Part shown: piece by piece, positions 23,770 to 32,524 of the stretch
Numbering within the stretch: the stretch's first letter is position 1
How the letters are laid out: each line of letters starts with the position of its first letter
NCBI GenBank assembly: GCA_035570055.1
Contig: DATMLM010000104.1
Coordinates: 15,855-79,854 of the forward strand
DNA from: DASRDS01 sp035570055
Lineage (GTDB): Bacteria; Gemmatimonadota; Gemmatimonadetes; Gemmatimonadales; Gemmatimonadaceae
Direction of reading: 5' to 3'
Length of the DNA stretch: 64,000 nucleotides
Position numbers and translations under genes: made by a program
The notes under the pieces: generated by a model
Database searches by the model: none
What the model saw: only the letters and a program-made list of their open reading frames with translations
What the model was told of the DNA's origin: nothing

Positions 23770-24126
23770 GGAGGCTTGGTCCCGGGCAACTACAGCTCCA
23801 TCGAGGTGCCCATTGGCCTGGTCACCGCGTCGTCCACGAACAAGATCCCCAAGAACGCCATCATCAACGCCGTCTTCTTCGACAACTCGCGCGCCGGGGA
23901 CGCCGCGTACTCGCCGGGCACGACGATTCAGGTCGGCATCGCGGGCAACGTCGCGCTCTTCATGAACGCAGGGCAGTCGATCCCAAACGTCCAGAGCCTC
24001 TACAGCTTCTTCGGCCTCGACATCAGCGTGGGTGCTGCGGCGGCGCCGCTGCTGGTGACCGTGGGTGGCTCTCCCGCAGTGGGCAGCGGAGTGGTCGTGG
24101 TTTATTTCTCGGTGCCTCTGACGTAG
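23614..24126 (+). CDS. Strand-rich protein with N-terminal duplicated 24-residue module
   Basis: 170 residues. The N-terminus carries two copies of M-P-(D/N)-G-S-G-T-G-x-A-Q-D-A-(T/S)-L-Q followed by a hydrophobic helix, then a strand-rich domain (YSSIEVPIGLVTASST) ending in PLT. It is followed by a small strand-rich protein and a beta-helix lipoprotein, so it may belong to a receptor-binding or spike complex. No family recognised. A GGAGG lies 7 bases before the ATG. Confidence 0.6.
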   Translation: MPDGSGTGAAQDATLQAIIAALGGPIVGMPNGSGTGQAQDASLQQILALLGGGGLVPGNYSSIEVPIGLVTASSTNKIPKNAIINAVFFDNSRAGDAAYSPGTTIQVGIAGNVALFMNAGQSIPNVQSLYSFFGLDISVGAAAAPLLVTVGGSPAVGSGVVVVYFSVPLT

Positions 24127-24138
24127 CAGGAGATCGAC

Positions 24139-24519
24139 ATGAGCGACGACTTCGCATGGTGGAGAGATCGCGATTGGATCCTGCTGCTCATCCGGCAGCT
24201 CCAGCAGGGGCTGGCGATCATCATCAACAACGGCGGCGTACCGAAGACCGCCGCCGTCATCGGATCCGGAATCGCCTACACCGTCAAGCCCACCGACGCC
24301 GTGATCGCCTTCGACTCGTCGATCGGATCGCAGGCGCAGCCGGTCGCGACGCTCAACGCAGGCACGTACATCGGCGAAGCGCACTCCTTCGTCTGGTACG
24401 GATGGGGAGGCAACCAGACGCCGCCGCTCATCCAGGGCGCGGCGGCGGGCGTGCTGATGATGCCGTACGCGGGCATGCAGACCGAGGGGATCGGGGGCCT
24501 TTCGCGCCCTTGTCGATAG
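24139..24519 (+). CDS. Hypothetical strand-rich protein
   Basis: 126 residues with AGGAGA before the ATG. An amphipathic N-terminal helix (DWILLLIRQLQQGLAIIINN) precedes a strand-rich part with SFVWYGWGG. Its position between the duplicated-module protein and the beta-helix protein suggests the same complex. Confidence 0.55.
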   Translation: MSDDFAWWRDRDWILLLIRQLQQGLAIIINNGGVPKTAAVIGSGIAYTVKPTDAVIAFDSSIGSQAQPVATLNAGTYIGEAHSFVWYGWGGNQTPPLIQGAAAGVLMMPYAGMQTEGIGGLSRPCR

Positions 24520-24535
24520 TGAACGGAGAACGAGA

Positions 24536-26989
24536 ATGAAGACCATCCGCTACGTTGCCCTCGTACTCTTCGCGCTCGTGGCGTGCTCGCATTCGGGTAC
24601 CCCGTCTCCGCCCCAGGCCGCAGTCGATGCTGCCGTCGCGCAGATGCCGACCCGTCTCGCTTTTGACGAGCCAGATGCGGGGATCGTTCGGCCGCAGGCT
24701 CAGCCGATCAAGCCGGTTGCGCCGAAGAAGGTAGACACGCGCACCGCGGCGCAAAGGCTCGCCGACGCCAAGCGTGATGCGATGTCTGCGTGCCGAGGCA
24801 GCGACGGCAAGTGGTACTGCGGAGACCTGAGCAACAAGAACGGGCAGGTCCCAGCGCCGCTCATGGCGTCCGGGAATGCGACTGCCGCTCAATGCGGCCC
24901 CGCTTGCACCGTTCCGACTTGGTACATCGACGTCAGCAACACGTCGGGATGTGCGTCAGATTCGAACTCCTGTACGAGTGCCGGATGCAGCGGTGCAGGC
25001 ATCGGTCCATGCCTGTCGCTCAACCAAGTCGTCGCGCGCACCGGATCGTCCACGCCGATCTATCCACGCGGACAGAGCGTCACGATCAACTTTGTCTCCG
25101 CGCCCGCGGCCAACTACGGCCCGTACTACTTCGCTCCGCAGCTCTCTGGCGGTGGCACGCTGTCATTCGTAAGCGGCGTATCGACGTCCGAGTATTACGG
25201 CCTCGCGCAGGTCGACGGCGTCAACGTGGTCTCCGCGTTCGGCGTCGACAACACGGGCGCCACGGACGTCTGCGTCACGACCCTTCCCAATGCGTTCAAT
25301 ACGCTCGCCGCGAACGGTCAAGCCGCATGGATCCCGGGCGGGACCTACAAGTGCTCGACGCAGATCGAGCTTCCCAGTCTGACCATCAATCAGTCACCAG
25401 ACGCGACGTTCATCGGCGGCCTCGATGGTCCGTCGACCATCATTCCCGGCACGCTCTTCTACGCTCCGTTGCCGGGGACCACGAGCACGACGACACTCAA
25501 TGGGAATCCCACCGTCAGTCCGTACTCCAACACCATCGTCACGACCGTGGCGTTGACAGCGGGCACGTACATCCAGATCGTGAGCGTGGCAGCCCCGACG
25601 CTCGCCGCGGTCTATCACGTCGAGTCGACCAGCACGTTCACGGCGACGCTCGATCACGCAATGCTCTACCCGTTCGTGTCGGGTGACACGGTGAACACAC
25701 TATCCGGACCTCCTGTGAGCGTCACATGGCGGGGAAACGGTGGCCAGATCACGGGCAAGGCGGTCGGGTTCATCGGTGGCGCGTTCTGGAACTCGAACAT
25801 CAGCGGCCTGAAGTTTAGCGGGATCAACGGCACGCACGCCGACTACCTGACGCTCTTGTCTTACGGCTCGTACAACTCCACGATGCGCGACCTGTCAGCC
25901 GACGTGACAGGCGTACGCACCGGGTTCAACGCGGGCTTCGTCGATGCTGGGCAGAGCGATCTGCTCGACAACGACTCGATCGTCGGTCCTACGTCCGTCA
26001 CCGCGTCGGGGATCAAGATCGTCGATGCTCGCGCCGGCACGGCGCAGAATTGCCAGAGTCAAGGTCTGGAGTGGGGCCTCATCCTCGCGAGCGATGCCAC
26101 GATCACTCCAGGCGTCGAGTGGTACCACGTTCACGGCGGCAACTTCCTGTACGGCTCGCAGTACGGCCTGTACGTCGGAGCGGGCAGCGCGAACAACGGA
26201 TTCTCTGGCTCTATCGTGGCAACAGGGACGCAAGGTGGTGCTCGGCTTGATGGCACCGGCAGCGGCTCGATGGTGTCGAACACCTTCGAGCGTCTCGACG
26301 TCAGCGGGACGGCTGGCGATGGTCTGACGATCAGCGCGGGCACCAAGGGCACACGGATCGACACGCTCATCACGGACAATCCGGCTGGTGTCTGCGTACA
26401 GGCGCACGATGAGCTATGGGTCGGCTACCACCACGCGTTCACGGCGGTGACGGCTTCATCGCCGAACATCCTCAACATCGACACGTCGGGCATTGACGTC
26501 CACATCGGAGCACTCGACTGGAACTGCAGCTCCGCGAGCGGCGCCTTCACTAGCCAGGTCAACGCGGCTTCCCGCGCGACCTTCGGCAAAGGGCAGATCG
26601 TGCTGTCCACCAACAGCATCGGTCCTGCTGCGCAGCACTCCGGCTCGGTCGTCGTAGCGGACGAACTGCAAGTCGTACCGGCTGGCGGCGCTACGGGAAC
26701 GATCGGCTTCTACGCACCGTCCGGCACACTGCGACTCGGTCTCGGTACGGATTCGAGCACGTGCGCGACACCGATCGATGTGACGAGCGGCTTCTCGAAC
26801 CGTGGACAGACGGCGGCGGGGACTGCTGGCGGCGCAGCCATCGCGTGGCCGGATCTCAAGTCGACAGACGTCATCATCCTTACGCCTACGGCCGCGACGT
26901 TCACCGGCTGGATCAGCGCGACGTCGCCCGGGACGGGCTTCACGCTGAAGGACTCCGCGGGCGGGACGTACGGCTACTACATCCCCTGA
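24536..26989 (+). CDS. Large beta-helix lipoprotein, candidate receptor-binding or depolymerase protein
   Basis: 817 residues. A signal peptide ends in a lipobox (FALVACSH), so the mature protein would be lipid-anchored at Cys. After a proline/charged linker (to about residue 90) there is a WYIDVSNTSGCASDSNSC segment of the type found at the start of right-handed beta-helix proteins, then several hundred residues rich in Gly, Thr, Ser and short strands (GLYVGAGSANNGFSG). The last 100 residues (TAATFTGWISATSPGTGF) look like a trimer-stabilising tail. The fold resembles tailspikes and pectate-lyase-like depolymerases; catalytic residues are not evident. A lipid anchor on such a protein is unusual. 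Confidence 0.62.
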   Translation: MKTIRYVALVLFALVACSHSGTPSPPQAAVDAAVAQMPTRLAFDEPDAGIVRPQAQPIKPVAPKKVDTRTAAQRLADAKRDAMSACRGSDGKWYCGDLSNKNGQVPAPLMASGNATAAQCGPACTVPTWYIDVSNTSGCASDSNSCTSAGCSGAGIGPCLSLNQVVARTGSSTPIYPRGQSVTINFVSAPAANYGPYYFAPQLSGGGTLSFVSGVSTSEYYGLAQVDGVNVVSAFGVDNTGATDVCVTTLPNAFNTLAANGQAAWIPGGTYKCSTQIELPSLTINQSPDATFIGGLDGPSTIIPGTLFYAPLPGTTSTTTLNGNPTVSPYSNTIVTTVALTAGTYIQIVSVAAPTLAAVYHVESTSTFTATLDHAMLYPFVSGDTVNTLSGPPVSVTWRGNGGQITGKAVGFIGGAFWNSNISGLKFSGINGTHADYLTLLSYGSYNSTMRDLSADVTGVRTGFNAGFVDAGQSDLLDNDSIVGPTSVTASGIKIVDARAGTAQNCQSQGLEWGLILASDATITPGVEWYHVHGGNFLYGSQYGLYVGAGSANNGFSGSIVATGTQGGARLDGTGSGSMVSNTFERLDVSGTAGDGLTISAGTKGTRIDTLITDNPAGVCVQAHDELWVGYHHAFTAVTASSPNILNIDTSGIDVHIGALDWNCSSASGAFTSQVNAASRATFGKGQIVLSTNSIGPAAQHSGSVVVADELQVVPAGGATGTIGFYAPSGTLRLGLGTDSSTCATPIDVTSGFSNRGQTAAGTAGGAAIAWPDLKSTDVIILTPTAATFTGWISATSPGTGFTLKDSAGGTYGYYIP

Positions 26990-27000
26990 CGAATTAGCTA

Positions 27001-27029
27001 TCGACAAGGCACACGGAATCGGCTAGCTT
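27001..27029 (+). promoter_or_regulatory. Promoter TCGACA-N17-TAGCTT before recombinase 2
   Basis: TCGACA (27001-27006), 17 bases, TAGCTT (27024-27029), seven bases, GTG 27037. The recombinase message would be nearly leaderless. Confidence 0.55.
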
Positions 27030-27036
27030 CGGGTTC

Positions 27037-28068
27037 GTGGCCAAGCCTACCGCTGCGCTCGCGCGGCTCGCGGAGCTCTCTGTCGAGGTCGACATCACCG
27101 AAGGGGTACGCAGGGCCGTATCCTACGCGCAGGACGTCATCTCGGAGCGAACCCGCAAGGGCTACGCGAACGAGTTCGCGCGCTTCGCAGCCTGGGCGGA
27201 CGAGCAGAAGCTGCCCTCACTCCCGACCTCGCCCGAGATCGTGGCGGTCTACTTGGCCGCGCTGGCGGACGGTAAGGTCCGCATGCGCTGGGTTGGGCGC
27301 GGATCCATAGAGCGCGAAACGCAGACCAAGAAGACGCCCGCGACGATCGAACGGGCCTTCATAGGGATCATCCATGCGCAGCGCGAGGCGGGTCACGAGT
27401 GGCCGCGCGCTCATCCACTTCTGGCGCGAGTGATGCGCGGCATCCGGCGCAAGCTCGGGACCAAACAGAAGCGCGTTGCAGCTATCGGCCTGGCGGACCT
27501 GCGCGCACTGATCGAGCAGTGCCCCAAGACGCTCGCCGGGGCACGCGATCGGGCGATGCTATCGATCGGCTTCTTCGCGGCGTTGAGGCGCTCGGAACTG
27601 GTCGCGCTCGACGCGGCCGACATCAAGGCGACCCCCAAGGGACTCCTCGTGACCATCCGCAAGGCGAAGGAAGATCAGACGGCCAACGGTCGAACCGTTG
27701 CGCTCCCGCGAACGGAGGACGAGAGCATCTGCCCCGTGCGCCTCCTGCGGGCATGGCTCAAGGCGAGCAAGATCGAGTTGGGACCGCTATTCCGTCGCAT
27801 CGACCGTGGAGGCAACCTGGGAAGCAGCGCGCTTTCGTCGCAGGTCGTAGGCATGATCATCAAGCAGCTCGCAGATGCTGCGGGCCTTGACGCCTCGAAG
27901 TTCTCGGGGCACTCGCTGCGCGCGGGCTTCGTCACCAGCGCCGCGCAGGCTGGCAAGTCATTCATGAGCATCATGAACCAGACTGGGCATCGAGACATTC
28001 GTACTGCGATGACGTACATCCGGCCCGCGACGGTCTGGGACGACAACGCCGCCGACGGTCTCGCCTGA
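27037..28068 (+). CDS. Tyrosine recombinase / phage integrase (copy 2)
   Basis: 343 residues from GTG 27037. Catalytic residues: Arg in AALRRSEL (about 182), HSLRAGF (about 292), TGHRD (about 317) and Tyr in MTYIRPATVW (about 326). It is complete and more canonical than copy 1, which has HGRW in place of GH. The N-terminal domain contains SERTRKGYANEFARFAAWAD and YLAALADG, shared with copy 1. It has its own promoter and stands alone. It is the better candidate for the integrase; a GC hairpin follows it, but no attachment site was identified. Confidence 0.93.
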   Translation: MAKPTAALARLAELSVEVDITEGVRRAVSYAQDVISERTRKGYANEFARFAAWADEQKLPSLPTSPEIVAVYLAALADGKVRMRWVGRGSIERETQTKKTPATIERAFIGIIHAQREAGHEWPRAHPLLARVMRGIRRKLGTKQKRVAAIGLADLRALIEQCPKTLAGARDRAMLSIGFFAALRRSELVALDAADIKATPKGLLVTIRKAKEDQTANGRTVALPRTEDESICPVRLLRAWLKASKIELGPLFRRIDRGGNLGSSALSSQVVGMIIKQLADAAGLDASKFSGHSLRAGFVTSAAQAGKSFMSIMNQTGHRDIRTAMTYIRPATVWDDNAADGLA

Positions 28069-28077
28069 TCGGTTCCC

Positions 28078-28121
28078 GGCGGCGCCCGACCCGGACCGAA
28101 TGCCCGAGCCGGGACGCCGCC
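28078..28121 (+). terminator. Hairpin after recombinase 2
   Basis: ggcggcg (28078-28084) plus cccg pair with cggg plus cgccgcc (28115-28121) across a one-base bulge and a loop of about 20 bases. No U tract. It could end the recombinase message or form part of an attachment region. Confidence 0.33.
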
Positions 28122-28177
28122 TACCGGGCCCAATCAACCTTGCCGGCCGCCGAAGAGACTACACCGCCGTCCTGCGG

Positions 28178-28183
28178 TAGTCT
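28178..28183 (+). promoter_or_regulatory. TAGTCT element before ATG 28190
   Basis: TAGTCT, six bases, ATG 28190. The element lies in an imperfect inverted repeat (gactacaccgc ... gcggtagtc). Confidence 0.45.
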
Positions 28184-28189
28184 GCGGCC

Positions 28190-29785
28190 ATGGCCCGAGT
28201 TCAAGTAGCGTACGAGCAAGCGCACGAGTGCAAGGAAGGCTGCAACTGCGCGAAGGACAGCGGCTACCTCGACGCCGTCCAGCAATCGCTCGCCGATCTC
28301 GGCTCGGACGATCCGTCTGGCGACGTCGCCCGCCACGCCAAGTACGTCCGCGGCGCCCAGAAGGCTAGGCTCGAGCCCAAGCAGGCCGCCGCGATGATCC
28401 TCGCGATGAGCCGGCCCGACGAGGGCTACCAGCCCAGGTACAGGTTCGAGGACGTGGCGGAAACGGCGGCGCACGAGTACATCGCCGTCGACAGCCGGGG
28501 GAAGAAGGTGTTTGGGCCGACGCGGGACTACGGGGAGGCGAAGCTGCACGCAGATCGAAGCGGCGGCACGGTGCGCTTCGAGATGAGCGCCAGCGAGAGT
28601 GCGGCCGAGAAGTCGGTGCTTTACTGGCGACACGAGAACGGTCAGTGGTACGGCAGTCCGCATCGTGCTCCGTACGCGAGGGGCGACTGGTTCGCGAACG
28701 TCTTTCAGGAGCTCGGCGGCAAGTGGGTCGCGCTCGCCAAGACGGACGTCGAGCGAGAGCTGCCCGAGAACGTCGGCTCCTTTCCTTCGGAGAAGACCGC
28801 CAAGCTGGGGAGTGAGAAGGCGTACCTGGAGTTCCTGCTCAAGAACCCGGAGTACCTTCCGCTGACGTCTTCCGCCGCGCCGCCATCACCCTCCGGCCTC
28901 CAACCCGGCTCCCGCGTCACCATCGAGCTCCCACTGCGCCCCGCCGGCTCCGGCGGCAGTGGCCATCCGAAGCTCGGCTACGTCGTCAAGCTCGGCAAGC
29001 GCGGCGCGCTGGTGGCGACCGCGGACGGCGAGGAGTGGTACCCGATCGACCGACTGACGTCCGACGGGTATGTCTCGCCAGACTACGCGCGGGAGCTGCC
29101 GTACGAGAAGCCGATCCGGTTCCATCGGGGGAGGCGTGAAGGGACGTACGAGGCGAGCGCTGGACACATGGGTACGATGGTTTGCAGCCAGCGGTCACCG
29201 AATCGTCGCGCGAATCCTCCGGTGCTGCCGTGGGTGGTCATGATCAAGAAGGTCGAGATCGTTCAAGCGGCAAGCAAGCGCGAAGTTTTCCTGCTGGCTC
29301 AGGAATGGGCCAAGAGCCCAAAGCCGGCGGAGGAGCCTCCAGCAGCCGCCGAATGTACGCCGGTCATTCGTAACGGCCGGGTGGAGCGCTCGCCCGACTG
29401 CGGTTCGACAGGCGTTCGTCTCGCCTCGGCGAAGGACGTGTGGCTCATCACCAAGGACAAGTACGCGCGGCAGGGACACGAAACCTTTGAGGTGCTTGGC
29501 GCCAACCTGAACAACGAGATGGTCGACGGCCCGGTCACGGTCGCCGTCGGCCAGACGTCGGGCGTTCGCGTCGAGCCGGAGGCGATCATCATCGCGGCGC
29601 TCGGCCTGAAGAACGGTGGCAGCACCCAGATCTGGTGCTGTCACCCGCACCCAGGCGGTAGTCCGAACCCGAGCGCGGCCGACAGAAACCTCGACAAGGC
29701 GATCCGTGAAGCGTTCGGGACGCTCAAGTCGCTCGAGTACAAGGGGCAAGTGGTCTGCACGCGAACGACGTTCAAGCGCGTTTGA
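28190..29785 (+). CDS. Multidomain protein with C-terminal RadC/JAB-like domain
   Basis: 531 residues. The N-terminal 240 residues contain a cysteine cluster (CKEGCNCAKDSG) and strand/turn segments I do not recognise. Around residue 245-300 is an SH3-like stretch (LGYVVKLGKRGALVATADGEEWYPI). Residues about 385-525 match JAB/MPN-type metalloprotease folds as in RadC: FEVLGANLNN, EAIIIAALGLKNGGS, then HPHPGGSPNPSAADRNLDKA in place of HxHPxG..PSxxD. The metal ligands H-x-H and D are kept. Role unknown; RadC-like proteins occur in phages and mobile elements. A leaderless-type promoter precedes it. Confidence 0.6.
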   Translation: MARVQVAYEQAHECKEGCNCAKDSGYLDAVQQSLADLGSDDPSGDVARHAKYVRGAQKARLEPKQAAAMILAMSRPDEGYQPRYRFEDVAETAAHEYIAVDSRGKKVFGPTRDYGEAKLHADRSGGTVRFEMSASESAAEKSVLYWRHENGQWYGSPHRAPYARGDWFANVFQELGGKWVALAKTDVERELPENVGSFPSEKTAKLGSEKAYLEFLLKNPEYLPLTSSAAPPSPSGLQPGSRVTIELPLRPAGSGGSGHPKLGYVVKLGKRGALVATADGEEWYPIDRLTSDGYVSPDYARELPYEKPIRFHRGRREGTYEASAGHMGTMVCSQRSPNRRANPPVLPWVVMIKKVEIVQAASKREVFLLAQEWAKSPKPAEEPPAAAECTPVIRNGRVERSPDCGSTGVRLASAKDVWLITKDKYARQGHETFEVLGANLNNEMVDGPVTVAVGQTSGVRVEPEAIIIAALGLKNGGSTQIWCCHPHPGGSPNPSAADRNLDKAIREAFGTLKSLEYKGQVVCTRTTFKRV

Positions 29786-29788
29786 CTC

Positions 29789-29818
29789 TTGCGCTCGGCA
29801 GGCAGAAAGCATTATTAG
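29789..29818 (+). promoter_or_regulatory. Promoter TTGCGC-N18-TATTAG before ATG 29825
   Basis: TTGCGC (29789-29794), 18 bases, TATTAG (29813-29818), six bases, ATG 29825. Confidence 0.45.
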
Positions 29819-29824
29819 TGCTTC

Positions 29825-30433
29825 ATGCCCGTCTCAGTGCAGCAGCGCGTGAAGCAGATCCGCGACGAGGTCCAGTCCCGCCTCGATCTCACCGACGACC
29901 AGATGAAGGCTCTAGCGAGCCACGCCGCGATGAAGATCTCCCACGCCTCGGGCGACTGGGAGGCGGGCCGGCATGTTCCCTCGCAAGGCAAGGAAGCGTG
30001 GATCATCGTCGCGGCGTTCGATCACTCGCCGGCCGAGTACGATCACGGCGAGCAGGGCGAAGAGTGGACGTATGGCGAGTCGCGCGTGTACGTGCTCTGC
30101 CCCGCCGACGTCTTCGGGCCGCTTCGTGATCAGATCGTCGCGCCGGGCAGCGAAATGGTCTGCATGCTCTACCGCCTGTTTCAGAACGGCCTGCTCATCG
30201 CCAAGCCCAAGAGCGAGCCGGCGTTCGTCGACTGCTTGTGCGACGAGTTCGAGGTTTTGAAAAACATGGCCGGAATCGGCGACGAGGACGATGAAGAAGA
30301 GACGTGGGAGTGCCCTGGCTGCGGCGCCGAGAACGACGACGACATGGGCGACGGGGACGACGAGACCGAGGCGACCAAGGTCAGCTTCTGCGCGAAGTGT
30401 GGCGCAGCCCGCGTGGAAGTCGTCCCTCAGTAG
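29825..30433 (+). CDS. Hypothetical protein with acidic tail and zinc ribbon
   Basis: 202 residues. The N-terminal 150 residues form a soluble domain of unknown type (EEWTYGESRVYVLCPADVFG). The tail is very acidic and ends with WECPGCGAEN and FCAKCGAA, a four-cysteine zinc ribbon. Such acidic/zinc proteins can bind polymerase or basic DNA-binding partners (inference). Confidence 0.58.
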   Translation: MPVSVQQRVKQIRDEVQSRLDLTDDQMKALASHAAMKISHASGDWEAGRHVPSQGKEAWIIVAAFDHSPAEYDHGEQGEEWTYGESRVYVLCPADVFGPLRDQIVAPGSEMVCMLYRLFQNGLLIAKPKSEPAFVDCLCDEFEVLKNMAGIGDEDDEEETWECPGCGAENDDDMGDGDDETEATKVSFCAKCGAARVEVVPQ

Positions 30434-30445
30434 CGCCTCCTGGGC

Positions 30446-30451
30446 TATCCT
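30446..30451 (+). promoter_or_regulatory. TATCCT element before ATG 30459
   Basis: TATCCT, seven bases, ATG 30459; no good -35. Confidence 0.4.
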
Positions 30452-30458
30452 CTGAGCC

Positions 30459-32009
30459 ATGACCACGTCCGTCCCGTTCGATCTTCCGCCCGACGATCCG
30501 CCCGCCGAAGCCAATGGGGCTTCGGTCGAGGACGACGGTCGACGCAAGCGTTCACCGCCGAGCGGTGGCGGCAGGGGCGGCCAGCAGGAGATCCGTCGAC
30601 AGCCCCCGGCTGCCGGCGCTCCCAAGCCGCCCAACCCGGCCCTGGTGCGCGCTGCCTCCGAAGACCCCGGCGATCTCGAAGCCTGGCCGCGCGACGCCTT
30701 CAAGCTCTGGCCGCGCATCATCGACCACATCGGCAAGACGAATCCCCCGCTGCAGCCCGAGGAGGTCACGATCAGCGTGACGCGAGCGCCCCTGGGGCCG
30801 TCCATCCGCGGGCCCAAGGACGACGAGGCAGCGGGCTACATCAACATGGGCGAGATCAACGGCGGAGCGGTCGCGGGCTTCGGCGGGATGACCGCGAGCG
30901 ACTCGCTTCGCTACCACCTCGTCAGCCAGTTCCACTCCATCGGTCCCAACGGTAGCACCAAGGGCGCGGGGCCGTCGCACTACAAGCTCGAGTTCTCCTA
31001 CGTGCGCAACGGCGCGCCCATCAAAACCGGGCACGTCGATCTGGACAGCTACTCGACGCTCGTCATGGTCCGCGAGCGCGGCGAGCAGCTAGCCGAGCAG
31101 ATCCGCAAGGCGCAGGAGATCGGCGAGAGCGGCGAAGCGGGCAGACTACCGCCGCTCGGCACGCTGCCCGGCATGCCAGGACGCGTCGCCCAGACGCACG
31201 TGAGCACCATGTCGCCGGAGATGGCGATCGAGTGGGGCAAGATGCAGGCTCGCGAGGAGATGCGCGCCGAGCAGGAGAACCGACCCGTGCGCGAGGTGCC
31301 GCCTCCTACGGGCGTACCGAACAACGACGCGGCCATCGCGTGGGAACGCGAGAAGGCGCAGATGCAGCTTGCGGCGGAGAAGGACAAGAAGGAGCTCGAG
31401 CTTCGCATCAGAGACATGGAGATGAAGCAGGCAGCCGATGCTGCTGCTCGCGAGCGCGACGCTCTCCTGAACCGTCTTGCCTCCCTCGAAGCCCGCATCA
31501 ATTCGCCCGGCGAGAGCGACGAAGCGAAGATGCTCAAGCACCTGATCGCCCTGGGCGTCCTGCAGGTCGGCCCCGACGGCAAACCGGTGCCCGTGGGCGC
31601 GGGAGCGTCGTACACGCCTCCGGGTAAGGCCCAGACCCCCGAGCAGCAGCTGCTCGAGGCGGCGCGCGTCATCGCCGAGGGGCAGAAGGCCAGCGAGCAG
31701 ACGCGCGAGACGCTGCGCAAGACGTTCAACCTCGAGAACCCGACGACGGAGATCGTCAAGGACGAGCCGGAGGACAAGAAGGAGCCCACCTGGTTCGACA
31801 AGGTCATCGGCGTGGCCGGTGGCATTCTCGAAGGCGCCGTGAAGAACCCCGAGGGGCCGCTGACGGCGCTGGCGACGTTCACCAAGGGCTCGCAGGCCGG
31901 GCAGATGTTCGAGGGGCTCGCGCAGGCTGCAGCGGCGGGCAAGGCGGCCGTCAACGCTTCGCGGGTGTCGCCGCCTTCTGGGGGCGCCGGGTTCAAGTCG
32001 AACGCGTGA
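30459..32009 (+). CDS. Large hypothetical protein with central coiled coil
   Basis: 516 residues. A proline/charged N-terminal 70 residues, a strand-rich domain to about residue 210, then a long charged helix (EKAQMQLAAEKDKKELELRI through ERDALLNRLASLEARI) and a C-terminal helical part with a glycine/alanine-rich end. It could be a scaffold, spike stalk or DNA-entry protein. No known domain. First gene of the virion-like block. Confidence 0.55.
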   Translation: MTTSVPFDLPPDDPPAEANGASVEDDGRRKRSPPSGGGRGGQQEIRRQPPAAGAPKPPNPALVRAASEDPGDLEAWPRDAFKLWPRIIDHIGKTNPPLQPEEVTISVTRAPLGPSIRGPKDDEAAGYINMGEINGGAVAGFGGMTASDSLRYHLVSQFHSIGPNGSTKGAGPSHYKLEFSYVRNGAPIKTGHVDLDSYSTLVMVRERGEQLAEQIRKAQEIGESGEAGRLPPLGTLPGMPGRVAQTHVSTMSPEMAIEWGKMQAREEMRAEQENRPVREVPPPTGVPNNDAAIAWEREKAQMQLAAEKDKKELELRIRDMEMKQAADAAARERDALLNRLASLEARINSPGESDEAKMLKHLIALGVLQVGPDGKPVPVGAGASYTPPGKAQTPEQQLLEAARVIAEGQKASEQTRETLRKTFNLENPTTEIVKDEPEDKKEPTWFDKVIGVAGGILEGAVKNPEGPLTALATFTKGSQAGQMFEGLAQAAAAGKAAVNASRVSPPSGGAGFKSNA

Positions 32010-32257
32010 AACCGCGCGTCCCGATCACGGCCGAAGCCGTGCGAGCCCATGGGCGACGCACGGTCTGCGCAGCGACGGAAGCGTGTCGCATCTGTGGCCT
32101 GCTCAATCGGGTGTTCCTTGATGAGATCCGGCTGTCGATCGGCAAGGAGCGCATGCCACGGGGGCCCAGGAGCGAAAGGGGCGCAGGGCCGCAGAACTTC
32201 GGGCAGAGCCACGCGTGGCGGCAGGATGGCCGAGTTTCGGTCTTCCGGCACGAGTGA
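32006..32257 (+). CDS. Hypothetical small basic protein
   Basis: 83 residues from GTG 32006 (GTGA overlap). Contains CAATEACRICGLLNR, a possible metal site, and a basic C-terminus. Confidence 0.45.
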   Translation: MKPRVPITAEAVRAHGRRTVCAATEACRICGLLNRVFLDEIRLSIGKERMPRGPRSERGAGPQNFGQSHAWRQDGRVSVFRHE

Positions 32258-32259
32258 GG

Positions 32260-32265
32260 TAGACT
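32260..32265 (+). promoter_or_regulatory. TAGACT element before ATG 32273
   Basis: TAGACT, seven bases, ATG 32273. Same hexamer as at 19587. Confidence 0.45.
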
Positions 32266-32272
32266 GCTTCGC

Positions 32273-32521
32273 ATGCGCTGCTCCTGCGGCCAGCACGACT
32301 TGCCCGAGGGCCGTCAGACCCCGTGTCACTTCTGCGGGCACCCCACGCTGTCGGAGCCGGTCGTCATGTGGGACATGGGGCTGTTCTGGTACCCCATTTG
32401 TCATGCCTGCACGCAGACGGTCCCCTTCGAGCAGCAGAGGGTGACGGTGCACCTCGCGCCTCCGGAGCTGGTCGCTCGCGCGCACGCTCATGGGCCGCCC
32501 TGTGTCGAGCGGAGGGCCTGA
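32273..32521 (+). CDS. Small zinc-binding-type protein
   Basis: 82 residues with MRCSCG, CHFCGHP and CHACTQT, a three-part cysteine pattern of a double zinc knuckle. Followed after three bases by the GIY-YIG gene. Confidence 0.55.
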   Translation: MRCSCGQHDLPEGRQTPCHFCGHPTLSEPVVMWDMGLFWYPICHACTQTVPFEQQRVTVHLAPPELVARAHAHGPPCVERRA

Positions 32522-32524
32522 GCG

